Shown here one piece after another: positions 33,780-45,013 of a stretch of DNA of 64,000 nucleotides (position 1 is its first letter; each line of letters opens with the position of its first letter). Both the position numbers and the translations under genes were made by a program. Source of the DNA: Panagrolaimus kolymaensis (lineage: Eukaryota > Nematoda > Chromadorea > Rhabditida > Panagrolaimidae); NCBI GenBank assembly GCA_028622995.1, contig JAJQJQ010000002.1, positions 10,230,001 to 10,294,000 of the forward strand. The letters are read 5' to 3'. The notes beneath the pieces are model-generated. The model was given only the letters and a program-made list of their open reading frames with translations. It did not search any database and was not told the origin of the DNA.

Positions 33780-34609
33780 GATTAAAAAATTTAATAAATA
33801 AATAAATAAAAATAACTAAAAAAAAATATTTTATTGTCACCAAATTATTTTTTTAAAATGCGACCAAAAAAACGCGTTGGCAAACGAAAAGAAAAGAAAA
33901 GAGAAAATAGAAAAACCATCTTTCCACAGTTTTTATTTTCCATCATCGATTTTATTATTCGTAATATTTATTTGTTTGCTGCCTTCTTCGACAACGAAGA
34001 ATCAAAACCATAAAAAGAGAGGGATGCAATGCAACAACAAAGAAAATAAGCTTGTGTCTCCTCTACCAACAATACAAAGGAAGGATGGGTGTCACAGGAA
34101 AAAATAAATAAATCGCTAAAAAAGCTTTTTTGATTTTCCTCTTTTTTTAATGGGAAAGAATTTGTGGGTGAGTTGGAAATATGGAAAACGGAAGGAACTC
34201 AACAGTCTTTTTGCAAAATTGAGAACCAGCTGTTGTTGTTTTTTTTTTCTTTGTTTCTGCACGCGCGTTCACTCCATTAACAAAAACAATTTTTTTAGAT
34301 GGTTGTTGTTGCTATGGCGGGGAGAGGATTATGTGTTCGCATTTTTTTTTGGATAAATGTCAAGGTTAATAAAAAAGGTATCAATACTTTTTTGTGTTTG
34401 ATTTTTGGATAAAATCCCTTTTTTTTTATTTTCAGCTTAATTATCTTTTAATTTTTTTCCGCCCAAATATTTTTTTAAATTTAATATTTGAAACAAAGTT
34501 CACGGGTTGCGAGTTTTAGTAAACCGTTAACTCGATTCGAAGGAATACCGTGCACTGAAAGCTGAGCTTCCTGCTAAGCCAAAACCCTCCAACTTTTTAA
34601 GTAAATATT
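33780..34609. other. Intergenic
   Basis: No convincing coding frame. A small self-complementary G/C-richer patch lies at 34505-34565 (CACGG...CCGTG around CGAGTT...AACTCG); its significance is unclear. Confidence 0.35.
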
Positions 34610-35875
34610 TTATACATATATTCTTTTAACTTTTTTACTTGTTTTTTTAAGACCAACCTGTGAAATTTTATAATTTACATTTTCCATTTCTGCAGATGAT
34701 TTTCCAGGTTCTGTATTTTCATTGGTAATAATAGAATTTTCAACAACGGCAACAATTTCTGGAAGTTTTTCGAGCGGAGAACCACTTATAATAATATTTC
34801 CAGGGAGTTTGCTGGTGTTGTTTGAAGGTGGAGAAATATTAACATTATTAACATTGTTATTAATATTATTATTGTTGGTTGGGCTTGTTCGAATAAGAAG
34901 AGCTGGAGGAGTTGGAGCTGTAGCTGCAGCAATAATGGATTCAATTGAAGCTTGAGTATTCGCGATGGGACCGATTGGATTTGCATTTCTAATTACAGCA
35001 TTGGCAGCCGGCATAAAATTTGGATTTCTTTGATTATTTGAATTTCCAGTTCTAACATTTCCAGAATTATTATTCCTGTCTCCATTTACAGAATTATTAA
35101 TATTATTATTAGTATTGATAACCGAATTAAAAATAGAATTAAAATGAATTTGTTGCAAAGTTGGCATCCATTGTTGCACATTCCAATTAGGTTGATTAAA
35201 CATTCGACATATATTCTTTATTCGTTCAACTTCAGCTTCAATATTAAATGGATTTAATTTTTGATTGAATCCATGAAAAATTATTTCTTCAGCAATTCGG
35301 CAAACATGAAAATTGGAAAATTGTGGCATAGGATTATCATTAATTTCTTTATAAATTTGATTTTGAGGAATTTCATCAAATTTTTGATTATTAAATTCTC
35401 GGGAAACATGTTGTTTGAGAATATAATATTCATCAACGCAAATATTCTTTTTTAAACTATCAAAATAAGCCACTCTTTTTTCTTGAATATAAAATGCAGC
35501 TAAAGTTAAATGTGGAAATGTGTTGACGATGGTGATGATGGGCACCAAAACTATTGATGGGCTCACAATTTTGTGAAGAACATGATCACCCAATCGAGAA
35601 TTATTAAAATTAAAACAAAAAGTGGATTTAATAATCCCAACACGAATATTTTTAGTTGATAATGCACATCGAGCTGCAGATAATAAAAATGAATCGATTT
35701 CTTGCATAGTTTGAGCAAGTCGTTGAGAAGCAGCTGCCATAGCTGCTAAAGTTTCAGGATTATGATTATTGGTAGTAGCAGCAATTTGAGATATTGGTGG
35801 AATTTGTTGTTGTTGTTGTTGATTATTTTGGCCAGTATTTATAGTTAAAGGCGTGGATAAATTATGACCCATCAT
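34610..35875 (-). CDS. Degenerate Ulp1-like protease relative with Asn/Gln-rich tails
   Basis: A single frame of 421 codons preceded by a minus-strand acceptor (TTTTTTAG/AAAG) directly before the ATG. N-terminus: Gln run and Ala/Met-rich helix. Core (about 70-250): HLTLAAFYIQEKRVAYFDSL, a Ulp1-type His-...-Asp block, and PMPQFSNFHVCRIAEEI, where the D-C-G-V of active proteases is F-S-N-F. His and Asp are kept but the catalytic Cys is Ser. Core is closely related to the gene at 360-1055 (both share the ending PNWN...WMPTLQ / WIPTLQ). C-terminus: about 170 residues of Asn-rich low-complexity sequence and a basic end (KKTSKKVKR). Inference: binds a ubiquitin-like protein without cleaving it. Confidence 0.65.
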   Translation of the reverse strand: MMGHNLSTPLTINTGQNNQQQQQQIPPISQIAATTNNHNPETLAAMAAASQRLAQTMQEIDSFLLSAARCALSTKNIRVGIIKSTFCFNFNNSRLGDHVLHKIVSPSIVLVPIITIVNTFPHLTLAAFYIQEKRVAYFDSLKKNICVDEYYILKQHVSREFNNQKFDEIPQNQIYKEINDNPMPQFSNFHVCRIAEEIIFHGFNQKLNPFNIEAEVERIKNICRMFNQPNWNVQQWMPTLQQIHFNSIFNSVINTNNNINNSVNGDRNNNSGNVRTGNSNNQRNPNFMPAANAVIRNANPIGPIANTQASIESIIAAATAPTPPALLIRTSPTNNNNINNNVNNVNISPPSNNTSKLPGNIIISGSPLEKLPEIVAVVENSIITNENTEPGKSSAEMENVNYKISQVGLKKTSKKVKRIYV

Positions 35876-37491
35876 CTTTCTAAAAAATCAAACAAATAAA
35901 AAAAAATTTAAAGATGGACGAACAAAGAAACAAAGAGAAAAAAAGACAAAAAGCGCGCCAAAAAAATATTTATTTCAAAAGAAAAAAATGATCGCAAAGA
36001 AAGAAAGAAAAATGCAACAACAAACTTTTCTGTCCCTTTTTTCTTCTTTTTTTTTCAAGGTCTTTAAGAAAATTATTGATCGAAAACAAATGCAAAAAAA
36101 TATATATATATAGAGAAAGATAAGCAAAAAGGGGGAAGAAAATATTAATTTAAATAAATTTTTTACTCAAATAATTAAGTACAAAGTATTTTTTTGAAAA
36201 ATCAAATAAACTAAACAAAGAATTGCAACTTTTTTCTTGTTTTTTGACTAGCCCGAATTGAAAGACATGATCGAACAGTTTCTCAAAAAAAATGGAATTA
36301 AACTATAAACTACATATCAATTAATATCTTCACAAAAAACTGCAAATTCATTTTTCTGAAGAAAAAAGGTACCACCATGCCCATGGATAGAAATAAATAG
36401 TCGCCATTTCTGGACTTTAGATTAAATTTTTGTTTTAGCTTTATTCAAAAAAATTATTTCTTCTATTTTAAATTTCTTTTTTAGTTTCCTTTTTAATTTC
36501 TTTTAAGTCCCCAAAGACTTTTGTCCTTCAAAATTTATTTTTAAGGCTACGTTGTATAAATTTTGTGTTGTGAAATATTTTGTTTTTATTCAGTAAAAGA
36601 AAGGGGCAGAGAGAGATAGAAAGAGAGCGAGCAATGCCTACTCGCTTTATAGAAGAGTGGTTGCTGTTGCTCGAGTTTTTTTTCCTGGAAAATGTTTCGA
36701 TGCCAACACTTCGGTTTTGGTCTCCTCTAATATTTGTATAAATCCAAAAGCCAAAAATTATTGATGAAGACCAAAGCAAACTAATAGGGTCATTGTGGCT
36801 TTGTTTGATGGTTCAACTTTTTTTTTGGTAAAAACGAAGCTTTAAGAAAAATACAAAGTTGTTATAATAGAAAAGGTTTATTTTCAACGAAATAAAAAAA
36901 ATAATATAAAACCTTAAAAATATCAAGCAGAAATGTTACTTTAAAATTTATAAAGTTTTAGCAATAGGCTGACCAACAACAAGAAAAAATGCGAATGCCG
37001 CTAATTCTCGCGCAGCTGCAAAAATTGGTTGGGAGCTTTTGAGCCACCTCTGTGCTTAATGCTGCTTACTTCTTTCTTTTTTGACTCTGTTTAATTTAGT
37101 TCGTTACTTTGCAAAAATAAAAGAAGAAGAAAGCCTGTTAATTAGAGAAAAACCACGCATATATATAAAAAATATTTATTTATTCGTTTATTAGAAAATA
37201 AAAGTTAAAAAGTATAAAATTTTCAAAAAATGTAAAAGAAAAAATGCTAATTTTAAAAAAATTTTATTTATTAAATAAAAACAGTCACTAGTAATGTTTA
37301 ATGAAAGAAAATAAAGAGCTAAAGTTTTCGGTAGTAATGGTTCCGTGTCATAGGAATCCAAGTTACTATGATTTGACTATCTTTGTTTGATTAGCTTTTA
37401 AATCTTCAATTTTCTCTTCATCGATGATAAAATAGACAAAAATTAAAGACATTTTCAGCAACTTGGACATCGTTGCTTCCAATAGATTTGA
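35876..37491. other. Intergenic
   Basis: Contains a GA-rich tract (36605-36635). A short G/C-richer minus-strand frame at about 36955-37060 ends VVGQPIAKTL before a stop; it may be a gene remnant but lacks a start. Nothing else recognised. Confidence 0.3.
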
Positions 37492-38325
37492 TTACCAAAT
37501 TTCTATCCATGGTGAATGTTCTTTTTCCCATAAAATCCAATTTTTATTTAGTTCTTTCACTGCTTTTTTAATTTCTTTTACAAAACTATAAGACACATTT
37601 GGAGAAAATGCAAATTTAAACCTTGAATTCTTTGCAGCATGTTTAATAATGAAATGACAAAATAACCATGAATTAATTTCTTCAGAAATTTCTGGAATAT
37701 ATAAATCAAAAAAAGATATTTCACTTTTTCTTTTGACTGCACACATTTTTTGAAAGGTTTTTGGAGTAAAAATTTCGATGTGACTTCTGTAAACTATTCG
37801 GTAAGCATGAGGAAGTTTTTCAAGAATTTGATCCATCGAAATAGGAATTTTTTGAGAATCTCGAATTTTAATATTCCAAAATTCAGCCCATGTTATTTTT
37901 TGATTTGCTAATAAAAAATTGAGTTCTGTTTCAGTTAATTTTTGTGATTCAATAAATAAACATTTTAGATCAACGCAATATAAATTTTGAAATGGATTCG
38001 TCAGATTCTTATTGCTATGAATAAATAACATTCTTCCCCAATATTTAACTTTGCCGGAAAATGGCAAAATTTTAAAACCTTTTTTTCGATTTCGAAGTCG
38101 TTCATTAAGACAAAGAAGTTCGTCGACAATAATTATTTTATTTTTGTTATCAAAAAAATATTTACAAGTTTGTAGAAGCTTTAAATATCCATTGTGGCTG
38201 AAAGGGTTAGATCGAATGTAACGAATAACCCAAGTTGGAAGTGAAAAACATTGTTGACGAGGTTGAATAAAAGTGAATTGAATATTTAAATGAAATCCTT
38301 TGAACGAAAGTATACTCGATGACAT
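37492..38325 (-). CDS. F-box-like nematode family protein
   Basis: Intronless, 277 residues, starting at MSSSILS. A Met seven residues upstream is also in frame. Residues about 20-60 form an F-box-like motif: PRQQCFSLPTWVIRYI, then GYLKLLQTCKYFF. The rest is a repeat-poor region with conserved blocks (FIESQKLTETELNFLL, AEFWNIKIRDSQKIP, YRIVYRSHIEIFTP) shared with 38807-39640 and the split copy at 40.2/46.4 kb. Such nematode families are usually taken as SCF-type substrate receptors; that role is inference. It ends SPWIEIW, as do its relatives in modified form. Confidence 0.65.
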   Translation of the reverse strand: MSSSILSFKGFHLNIQFTFIQPRQQCFSLPTWVIRYIRSNPFSHNGYLKLLQTCKYFFDNKNKIIIVDELLCLNERLRNRKKGFKILPFSGKVKYWGRMLFIHSNKNLTNPFQNLYCVDLKCLFIESQKLTETELNFLLANQKITWAEFWNIKIRDSQKIPISMDQILEKLPHAYRIVYRSHIEIFTPKTFQKMCAVKRKSEISFFDLYIPEISEEINSWLFCHFIIKHAAKNSRFKFAFSPNVSYSFVKEIKKAVKELNKNWILWEKEHSPWIEIW

Positions 38326-38806
38326 TATTACTTCTTCAGTACACAAATCAAATCACGGATATTAGAAAATTTCAGGGTTAATAAATAAAGTTAAATATTT
38401 ATGAGTTTGCTAAATGCATAATTTTAAAATAAATATAAAAAATAATAATAAATTTCATGTAAAAACGACACCAGTAACTTGCGAGTTGGAACTTTTTTCC
38501 TTTATCGTTCTGTTTTGGTATTTTCATAGAAGCACACATTGCCAAAAAAAAATAAATAATGTTGATTCAAATATTTGTTTATTTAGCAGGATCATGGTGA
38601 ACCTTTTGATTAGCATTATTTTTCAATCAAAAAAAAAATAGAAAAATTCTTTCGTTTAGTAATTTTTATACAGTTTGATATTTTGAAAATTTTATTTAAA
38701 AAATCATAAAAAAATGAAATCAAAAAACTCAACAAAAAAAAAATAACATTAGCATGGAAAACTATTTAATTTATAATGTATAAGAATTTTTTAGTTCTTT
38801 TTTTAA
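38326..38806. other. Intergenic between two F-box-like genes
   Basis: A/T-rich; no coding frame recognised. Confidence 0.35.
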
Positions 38807-39640
38807 TTACCATACTACAAACGAAACTGGACTACATTGTTTATGGTTAAATGATACCAAATTTGATGTTGATTCTTTTACCGCTTCCCTGACTTTATTA
38901 ATATATTCTTGTTGAATATTTCTTGCAAATGGTATAATAAAACGAGGGGCGATTGGTGTGGCAAATTTAAAAATAAAATCACAAAATAATTTTGGATTTA
39001 TTTCTTCTAATATTGCGGGAATATAAAGATACAAAGTCGATAGTTTGCAGCTTCTTTTAACACTAATTATTTTTTTCATCATTTCTGAAGTAAATGTTTC
39101 AATATGACTTCGATAAACCAGTTTTTCAACAAGTCGAAGTTTGGAAAAAACTTTATCGAATGAATATGGAAGTTTTTGAGAATCTCGAATTTCAACATTC
39201 CAAAATTCTGCCCATTTAATTTTTTGATTTATTAATAAAAAATTGAATTCATTTTCAGTTAATTTTTGGCATTGAATGAATAAGTTTTCTAAATTAACAC
39301 AATAAAGATTTTCGAGAATACTTTGAAAATTGATATTAGCTGTAATAAATAAAAATTTTCCCCAATATTTATTCTTTTTGAAATCCAAATACTTGCGGGA
39401 TTTTTTTCGATCGTATAAATCATTTTTATAACAATCAATCTCATTCACAATAATAAATTTCTTGTTAGCATGAAAAAATTTGCAAGTTTGTTGAAGCTTT
39501 AAATATCCATTTCGATTTGATGGTTTAGTTGTAACATAATAAATTATAGAATTTGGAAGTGAAAAATATTGGCGACGAGGTTTAATAAAAGTGAATTCAG
39601 CGTTTCGATGAATATTTTGAAGATCAAAATTGTTTGACAT
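38807..39640 (-). CDS. F-box-like nematode family protein
   Basis: Intronless, 277 residues, from MSNNFDLQNIHRNAEF. F-box-like motif PRRQYFSLPNSIIYYV, then GYLKLQQTCKFFHANK. Downstream blocks LFIQCQKLTENEFNFLL, AEFWNVEIRDSQKLP and EKLVYRSHIETFTSE align with the gene at 37492-38325. Same strand and 480 bp apart, so a tandem duplicate. It ends SPVSFVVW. Confidence 0.65.
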   Translation of the reverse strand: MSNNFDLQNIHRNAEFTFIKPRRQYFSLPNSIIYYVTTKPSNRNGYLKLQQTCKFFHANKKFIIVNEIDCYKNDLYDRKKSRKYLDFKKNKYWGKFLFITANINFQSILENLYCVNLENLFIQCQKLTENEFNFLLINQKIKWAEFWNVEIRDSQKLPYSFDKVFSKLRLVEKLVYRSHIETFTSEMMKKIISVKRSCKLSTLYLYIPAILEEINPKLFCDFIFKFATPIAPRFIIPFARNIQQEYINKVREAVKESTSNLVSFNHKQCSPVSFVVW

Positions 39641-40150
39641 TCTTATCTAAAAAAAATTGGAGCCTTTAAATACAGCAAACAAATATGATGGAAATTATAT
39701 TAAAGAAAAATGGCAAATAAATTCGTAGCTTGTTATAACTTGCTTGCAAACTGCCTTATTAATTAAGACAAAAATACATACTTATTTCTTCCTCAAAGTG
39801 ACAATCTATTTACTCCCATGGTAAACAAATAATTTCAAGTTCAATTGTGTCATAGTATTTTCTTTTCTTTTTTTTGCATTTTGTTAAGTTGTTTTATAAC
39901 CAAAAAACAAAATTAAATGAATTTCGTCTAAATTTTAAAAAAAATAGAGGCCTATTTTGCAATGTTTTGTGTTTTGCCTTTTCGGTCTATGCTTATGATA
40001 TTAAACAAAGATTTTTTTAATAATACAAAGCAAATTTATTTTAGATTAATAAAAAAAGAAAAATTCAAAAAAAACTGTTCATAAAAACGAATAATAAAAT
40101 AAGAAAGAGTCGAGCAAAATCAAAATGTTTGGTATAATATGTTTTTATAT
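39641..40150. other. Intergenic
   Basis: A/T-rich; nothing recognised. Confidence 0.35.
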
Positions 40151-40671
40151 TCACCAAATTACAACCCATGGACGATGTCGTTGTTCGCAAATAGGCTGCT
40201 TTTTGTTTAATTCACTAACAGCTTCTTTGACTTTTTTAACATATTCTAGAGAGACATTTAAAGAAAATGCATATTTAAACTGAAAATTTTTGGAAGTACT
40301 ATGTTTTAAAACAAATTCACAAAATAACTTCGGATCAATTTCTCCAGAAATTTCTGAAATATAAAGATCAAACATTGAAAGTTTACTTTTTCTTGTAACA
40401 TCGCATATTTTTTGAAAAGTTTCTGCAGTGTAAATGTTTATAGGACTTCTATAAACAAAATTAATAGCATGAGACATTTTTGAGAAAATTTCATCAAAGG
40501 GCACTGGAATATTATAATCATCTCGAATTTCAACATCCCAAAAATATGTCATTGAAATTTTTTGATTCTTAAGTAAAAAATTTAATTCATTTGATGTTAA
40601 TTTTTGGTTTTGAAGATACAAGGATTCCAAACTGAAGCAATAAAGAAAATTAAGAATATTTGGAACATCTG
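40151..40671 (-). pseudogene. 3' half of a split F-box-like gene
   Basis: The frame runs from about NILNFLYCFSLESLYLQ to the family-typical ending RHRPWVVIW. It matches the relatives from their NLYCV...L position onward (NQKLTSNELNFLLKNQK, FWDVEIRDDYNIP, INFVYRSPINIYT). There is no ATG at the front and the F-box-like motif is missing. The sequence stops matching at about 40672, exactly where a plus-strand MATH-BTB 3' fragment begins. The missing 5' half is present on the same strand at 46090-46431. Confidence 0.6.
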
Positions 40672-40827
40672 TTGTATTGTAAAGACCTTAAAGAATATTG
40701 TGTTTGCTTTCTCATGAAATACATTCATCCTCAAGGCGGGTTTTTCAATGGCGCCGACAAACTTGATAATGAAATTATGAAAGAAATTCTTCGAAGATCT
40801 GTTAGCCCAATCTCTAAAACTTTGTAA
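40672..40827 (+). pseudogene. 3' fragment of a MATH-BTB gene
   Basis: Reads LYCKDLKEYCVCFLMKYI, then HPQGGFFNGADKLDNEIM, ending RRSVSPISKTL and a stop. This is clearly the C-terminal end of the MATH-BTB protein at 46962-48288 (NCKDLRKFCICFLMKFI, RRSVNPIAKAL). No upstream MATH or BTB exons are present. It abuts the truncated F-box-like half head to head. Confidence 0.7.
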
Positions 40828-42018
40828 TTGTACAATAGTTATTGTATTTGATATTTTTTTTGTTGATAGTATAACAACTGAAAACGTGTTTCATATTATC
40901 AATTGTGATTTTTATAGTGATAACACATGTTATGTGGACCTCGATTTAGGAAAAATAAAAAGTTATTAATAAAGCTTGTTGGAGGATTAAACAGTGTTTG
41001 CAAAGTCGGAGTTTGAAAGTTTAAAAAATATTTATTAGCGAAGCTTTTTCTGGCAAATTGCCAAAATTAGTTTTTCTGTTTCAATCGGGATTTTTTTTAC
41101 GAAAGATGGTTTATTTTCTTTTGCTTAACTTTGCTTCTGATTTCTAAAAACATTTGCAAGTATATTTATGAAAACGCTAATGTTTTTAGTGAAGATCAAG
41201 AAAAAGATTACAATCCATAACATTTTTTCTTTTTTTAAAAATTTATCTTTTTTATTTGCTCAATCAATTATAAAATGTAAAAACTACTTTCAAAAAACCT
41301 CAAAAATAGAAACTTACGTGAAAAGAGAGACAAAGAGGAAGGAAGTCTTTCATCAATAGCATCCATCTACCTACCTCTAGGAGACTAATGAAAAAGCATA
41401 TTTATATATTTTTTATTGGCGAAATGTTTTGAATATTCATCATTGATTTCTTGATGGAGTTATTGCAATTGAAGCAAACGTTACGGTCAATCTACCATAT
41501 ACCCATTTACCATATATTTAATTTATTTTATTAATATTTTGCCCGCGTTCGTTATTATTCCCTTCGTTATGGCTTACTTTAACTAATTAGTGAAAAAACC
41601 ATTCAATTTGTGCGAGAATGAACTTAAGAAATGAGGGAAATGGTAAAATTTTGAAAAAATATGGTAGTCATCTATTTTGAAGAAACTTTAGTTTTTGTTT
41701 TTTAATTTCTTTAAAATTAATATTTATTAGTTTATTAAAGTTTATAATTTGAGAGTTTAGAACTTTCTCTAACTTAAAAGGAGCACTAAGTGTTTGATTT
41801 TACTGTATTTAAAGCAAATTATACTGTAAAAATCGTGGTTCAAAAGTTTCCTTAGAAATTTAGTTTATTTTTAGTCATTTTTGGTTGTTTTAGTTACTTT
41901 AATTGTTTCTAATAGATTTTGTGATGAAACTGAGCAAGAATGTAGCATTTTGCGACGGATAAATTATAGTGTTTGAGGGTTTCGTGAAAAAGTATATATT
42001 TATAAACTCTTTTTGCCA
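40828..42018. other. Intergenic
   Basis: A 45-codon frame just after the BTB fragment (to 40969; TTENVFHIINCDFYSDNTCY and more) looks coding but has no start. The rest is A/T-rich without recognisable features. Confidence 0.3.
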
Positions 42019-42177
42019 ATGGCCGCCGTGGTACTAGCAATTACTGCAGTTTTGGGGTTTGATAATTATCGAAATGATAAACAGCCTATAGGCTTATTAA
42101 TATTAATCAAGTTTGTGGCCAAACATATTTTTTATGTGAAAATTTTTGAGATTTGCAACTTTGTTCCAATACAGTAA
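42019..42177 (+). CDS. Short hydrophobic reading frame (52 aa), uncertain
   Basis: Starts in a good context (GCCAATGG) with MAAVVLAITAVLGFDNYR, a signal-peptide-like segment, and has better codon composition than its surroundings for the first 30 codons. No homolog or splice evidence. It could instead belong to the 5' region of the zinc-finger gene that starts at 42402. Confidence 0.25.
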   Translation: MAAVVLAITAVLGFDNYRNDKQPIGLLILIKFVAKHIFYVKIFEICNFVPIQ

Positions 42178-42401
42178 CTTTAACCAAAGCTTTTGCTATT
42201 TTCCATCCACTCTGCATTAATTTTCTTTTTCCTTTAGTTTAAAATACTCTTACTAAAGCTTCTTAACAACCCCAAATGTTTTTGTTGATTTCGATTAGCG
42301 AGATATTCTTCCGTCAAGATTTACTTATTACTGTATTCCATTTTTTTCATTAAATACATCTTTGATATAACTTTTTTAAAGTTAACATTTGTTTATCAGA
42401 T

Positions 42402-43763
42402 ATGGATGCATTACTGCTTTCTCAACAATTTTTTGGTAATGCCGATGACGATGATATGAGTCTTATTGAGCAAGATGAACTAGAAATGAATGAATCCAAT
42501 CATCACCAATTTAGTGAAGAAGTAAGAAAGATTTTTTTATAAATATATACTTTTTTCTTAGATTTTATTACATGATTTTTTTTAGAATGTATTCCATTTT
42601 GGTGATGAATATAACCAACAACCTATGAGTACGGGAGGCCAACGATCCGTTCATCAATGTAATACATGCAATAAAATTTTTGTTTCATTTAAAGGTTTGT
42701 AATTCGGTCGACCAATTTTCTGAGTTAAAAAGTTTATTTTTAGGCTTGCAACAACATGCAATAATTCATACGGATCAAAAACCTTTTACATGTGAAATAT
42801 GTAATAAATCATTTAGATTTAAATCAAATTTATTTGAACATCGTTCGATTCATTCTGAATTAACTCGTCATCACGCATGCCCATTTTGTGGAAAAACTTG
42901 TCGACTGAAGGGTAATCTTAAAAAGCATTTGAAAATTCATGTCACCACGCAAGAAGGCCTTGATGAAGCTTGGAAACCTTTTGCAAGGTTAGAAATTTTT
43001 AGATTTTTATATACTTTTTTTAAAACAACATCGTGTGCTTTTTTTAGTAATCGTCGACCTCCTGCTGAGGTTCCCCCTGATGCTATAATTATTCGATCCA
43101 TGGGTGAACAACCAATGTTTAGTACACCCCTATTTCGACCAAGAAAACGTAAACTTGGACTTGGAAATGATGCAAGATTATGGATAGAAAAAATTCATCG
43201 AGGTGATATTCTTCCAACTGGGTCACTGGAAGAAAAGTTATCACATTTTCGTGAAATTATTAAAATGATGATTGAGTCTTCTGGGTTTGATTTGAAAGAA
43301 ATATTAACTCAAGCTCGAACCATTGCATTCGAAAAATTTGAATGTCCCATATGTAAATCACTTTTTTCTTCTCGAAGTGAATGCTCTGAACATCTTGATC
43401 TTGAGCACCCTCTTGCACGAGTGGAAACTTCAATGTTTTGTGAAATATGTTTGAAAAGTTTTGTGGATCGTAAAAGTATGGACCAACATGAATCTTATCA
43501 CAAGCGAGTTCATATTTTAGTTGAAAGTGGCGAACTTGAAGTTAGTTTTTTTCTTGTAAACCTTTTTTTGAAATCTCAAATTTAATATTTTTTATTCTCT
43601 AAATTTTTAGCTAAGCGACCCTGAAATTTTGGTTCCCCAAATTGAAGATGATGCAAATGACTCATTTAATGATCATGATCAAATGAGCCAAGAACATATG
43701 CCTTCATTGAAGACAATGCATCCTCATGATCAAAGTCAAGCTCATGATGGAGAACTTTTTTAA
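42402..43763 (+). CDS. C2H2 zinc-finger protein (372 aa)
   Basis: Exons 42402-42521, 42586-42694, 42744-42987, 43048-43540 and 43611-43763. The ATG lies 2 nt after TTTATCAG, a probable trans-splice acceptor. Three N-terminal C2H2 fingers: CNTCNKIF...H...H (split by an intron), CEICNKSFRFKSNLFEHRSIH and CPFCGKTCRLKGNLKKHLKIH. A middle basic segment (RPRKRKLG) could be a nuclear signal. Two further C2H2-type fingers follow (CPICKSLFSSRSECSEHLDLEH; CEICLKSFVDRKSMDQHESYH). The tail is His/Asp-rich. Probably a DNA-binding transcription regulator; I cannot assign an ortholog. A paired 3-plus-2 finger arrangement suggests separate binding modules. Confidence 0.85.
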
Positions 43764-44217
43764 AATTTAAAAAAAACATACATTTCAAAAATTAGTTTTC
43801 TAATTTTTATTTTTTTGTTTGTTTATATAAATAAAAAATTTACGGGTTTATTATTTTCTAAATACATAGTACATTACGGTCTAGCCGACTTATGGATAGT
43901 TACACGATAATAAAAAGTTTACACCAAATCAAATAGATTCTTTGTTTTACAACGCTCAAAATTTTATTTCTTTCATAGTGTGTTTTTGTTTAATTTATTT
44001 TAGAAAAGTAAAAATTAACTACAAAAAAATCAAAGACTTTTGAAAAAAAAAGTTGTAGTTCCTATTAAAAATGTGAAAAAAAAAATAATAACGAAAATGT
44101 AAAGTGGGAAAAGATATATCAATAAACAAAAATTTTTATGTTATATAAAAAAGTGAGCAAATCGAGAACTATTATAATTTTTTGATGGGAAACAACAGCA
44201 GCATCACCACTTTCTAT
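43764..44217. other. Intergenic
   Basis: AATAAA at about 43830 may end the zinc-finger transcript. No other feature recognised. Confidence 0.35.
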
Positions 44218-44487
44218 TTATTTTATCAAGTACAAATTCCCGCTGCTATTTGCTCGCCGTAGACTTCGGTCATATCTATTTTGAGAGCGTTCATTCCAAA
44301 CTTTAATTTTTGGCCTTTCTTCAGAATTCCAAAATGATGAAATTTCGAAAACCAAATAAAATTTTACTAATTTTTTTGCTCAAAAATAACTTTCATTTAA
44401 ATTATCATTACTACACGTAGTTGCCGAAAAGGCAGTTGAAATAATAACAATGACAAATATTAAAAATTTTGAAAAAAAAAATTCCAT
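44218..44487 (-). CDS. Small secreted protein, one in-frame stop
   Basis: Begins with a signal peptide (MEFFFSKFLIFVIVIISTAF, cleavage near FSATTCS). The frame meets TGA at 44380-44382, then stays open for 53 further codons reading SSFWNSEERPKIKVW, ERSQNRYDRSLRRANSS and NLYLIK before TAA. The downstream part is G/C-richer, basic and contains RR sites, and looks coding. No intron with normal borders would remove the TGA without being shorter than 25 nt. Candidate peptide precursor: broken, or read through. Confidence 0.4.
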
Positions 44488-45013
44488 TTTTATTATATTT
44501 TTTTAAAGTTATAATTAATGCAAAAAAAACTAATAAAGTTAATATTTTTCAAGACCAATCAAGTTCCTTTTAAATTATCAATTTCCACTTTTTTTTCATA
44601 GTGAAAATTATTATCGTTTGAAATATTCAGAAGATTATAAAAGTTTTTATTATGTTTTTTTCATATTCAAAAAGTATGTTATCTTTGAAAATAATTCTTA
44701 TTTTTCACACCGCTTTAGTCGAGCCAACTGTGAAAAAGAAAAAACGCTTTATTTTAGAAGAAAAACATCTTTTTTTCGTCAAAATAAAGCACTTATATTT
44801 GTTTATGTCTTTTGTGTTAAAAAGCATTGGCGAAAAAACAGAAAAAATGTTTTTGTTTAGAACAAAGCCGTGGTTGCGAAACAAATAGTCTTTAAAATAG
44901 CAAGAATAATCAATCAGTCCCAAATAAAAAATAAAGAATTTTTCTGATTCCTTTTTTCTTTTTCTTTTAATGTTTTGAATATTTTGTTTGTCTTTTCTTT
45001 TTTTGGATCCCAG

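Noticed and set aside
34505..34575. Self-complementary patch with TCGATTCG, tRNA-like at first sight
   Set aside because: Arms and spacing do not fit a cloverleaf; at most a small hairpin.
36955..37060. Minus-strand piece ending VVGQPIAKTL
   Set aside because: Only about 35 codons without a start. The similarity to the MATH-BTB ending is limited to a few residues.
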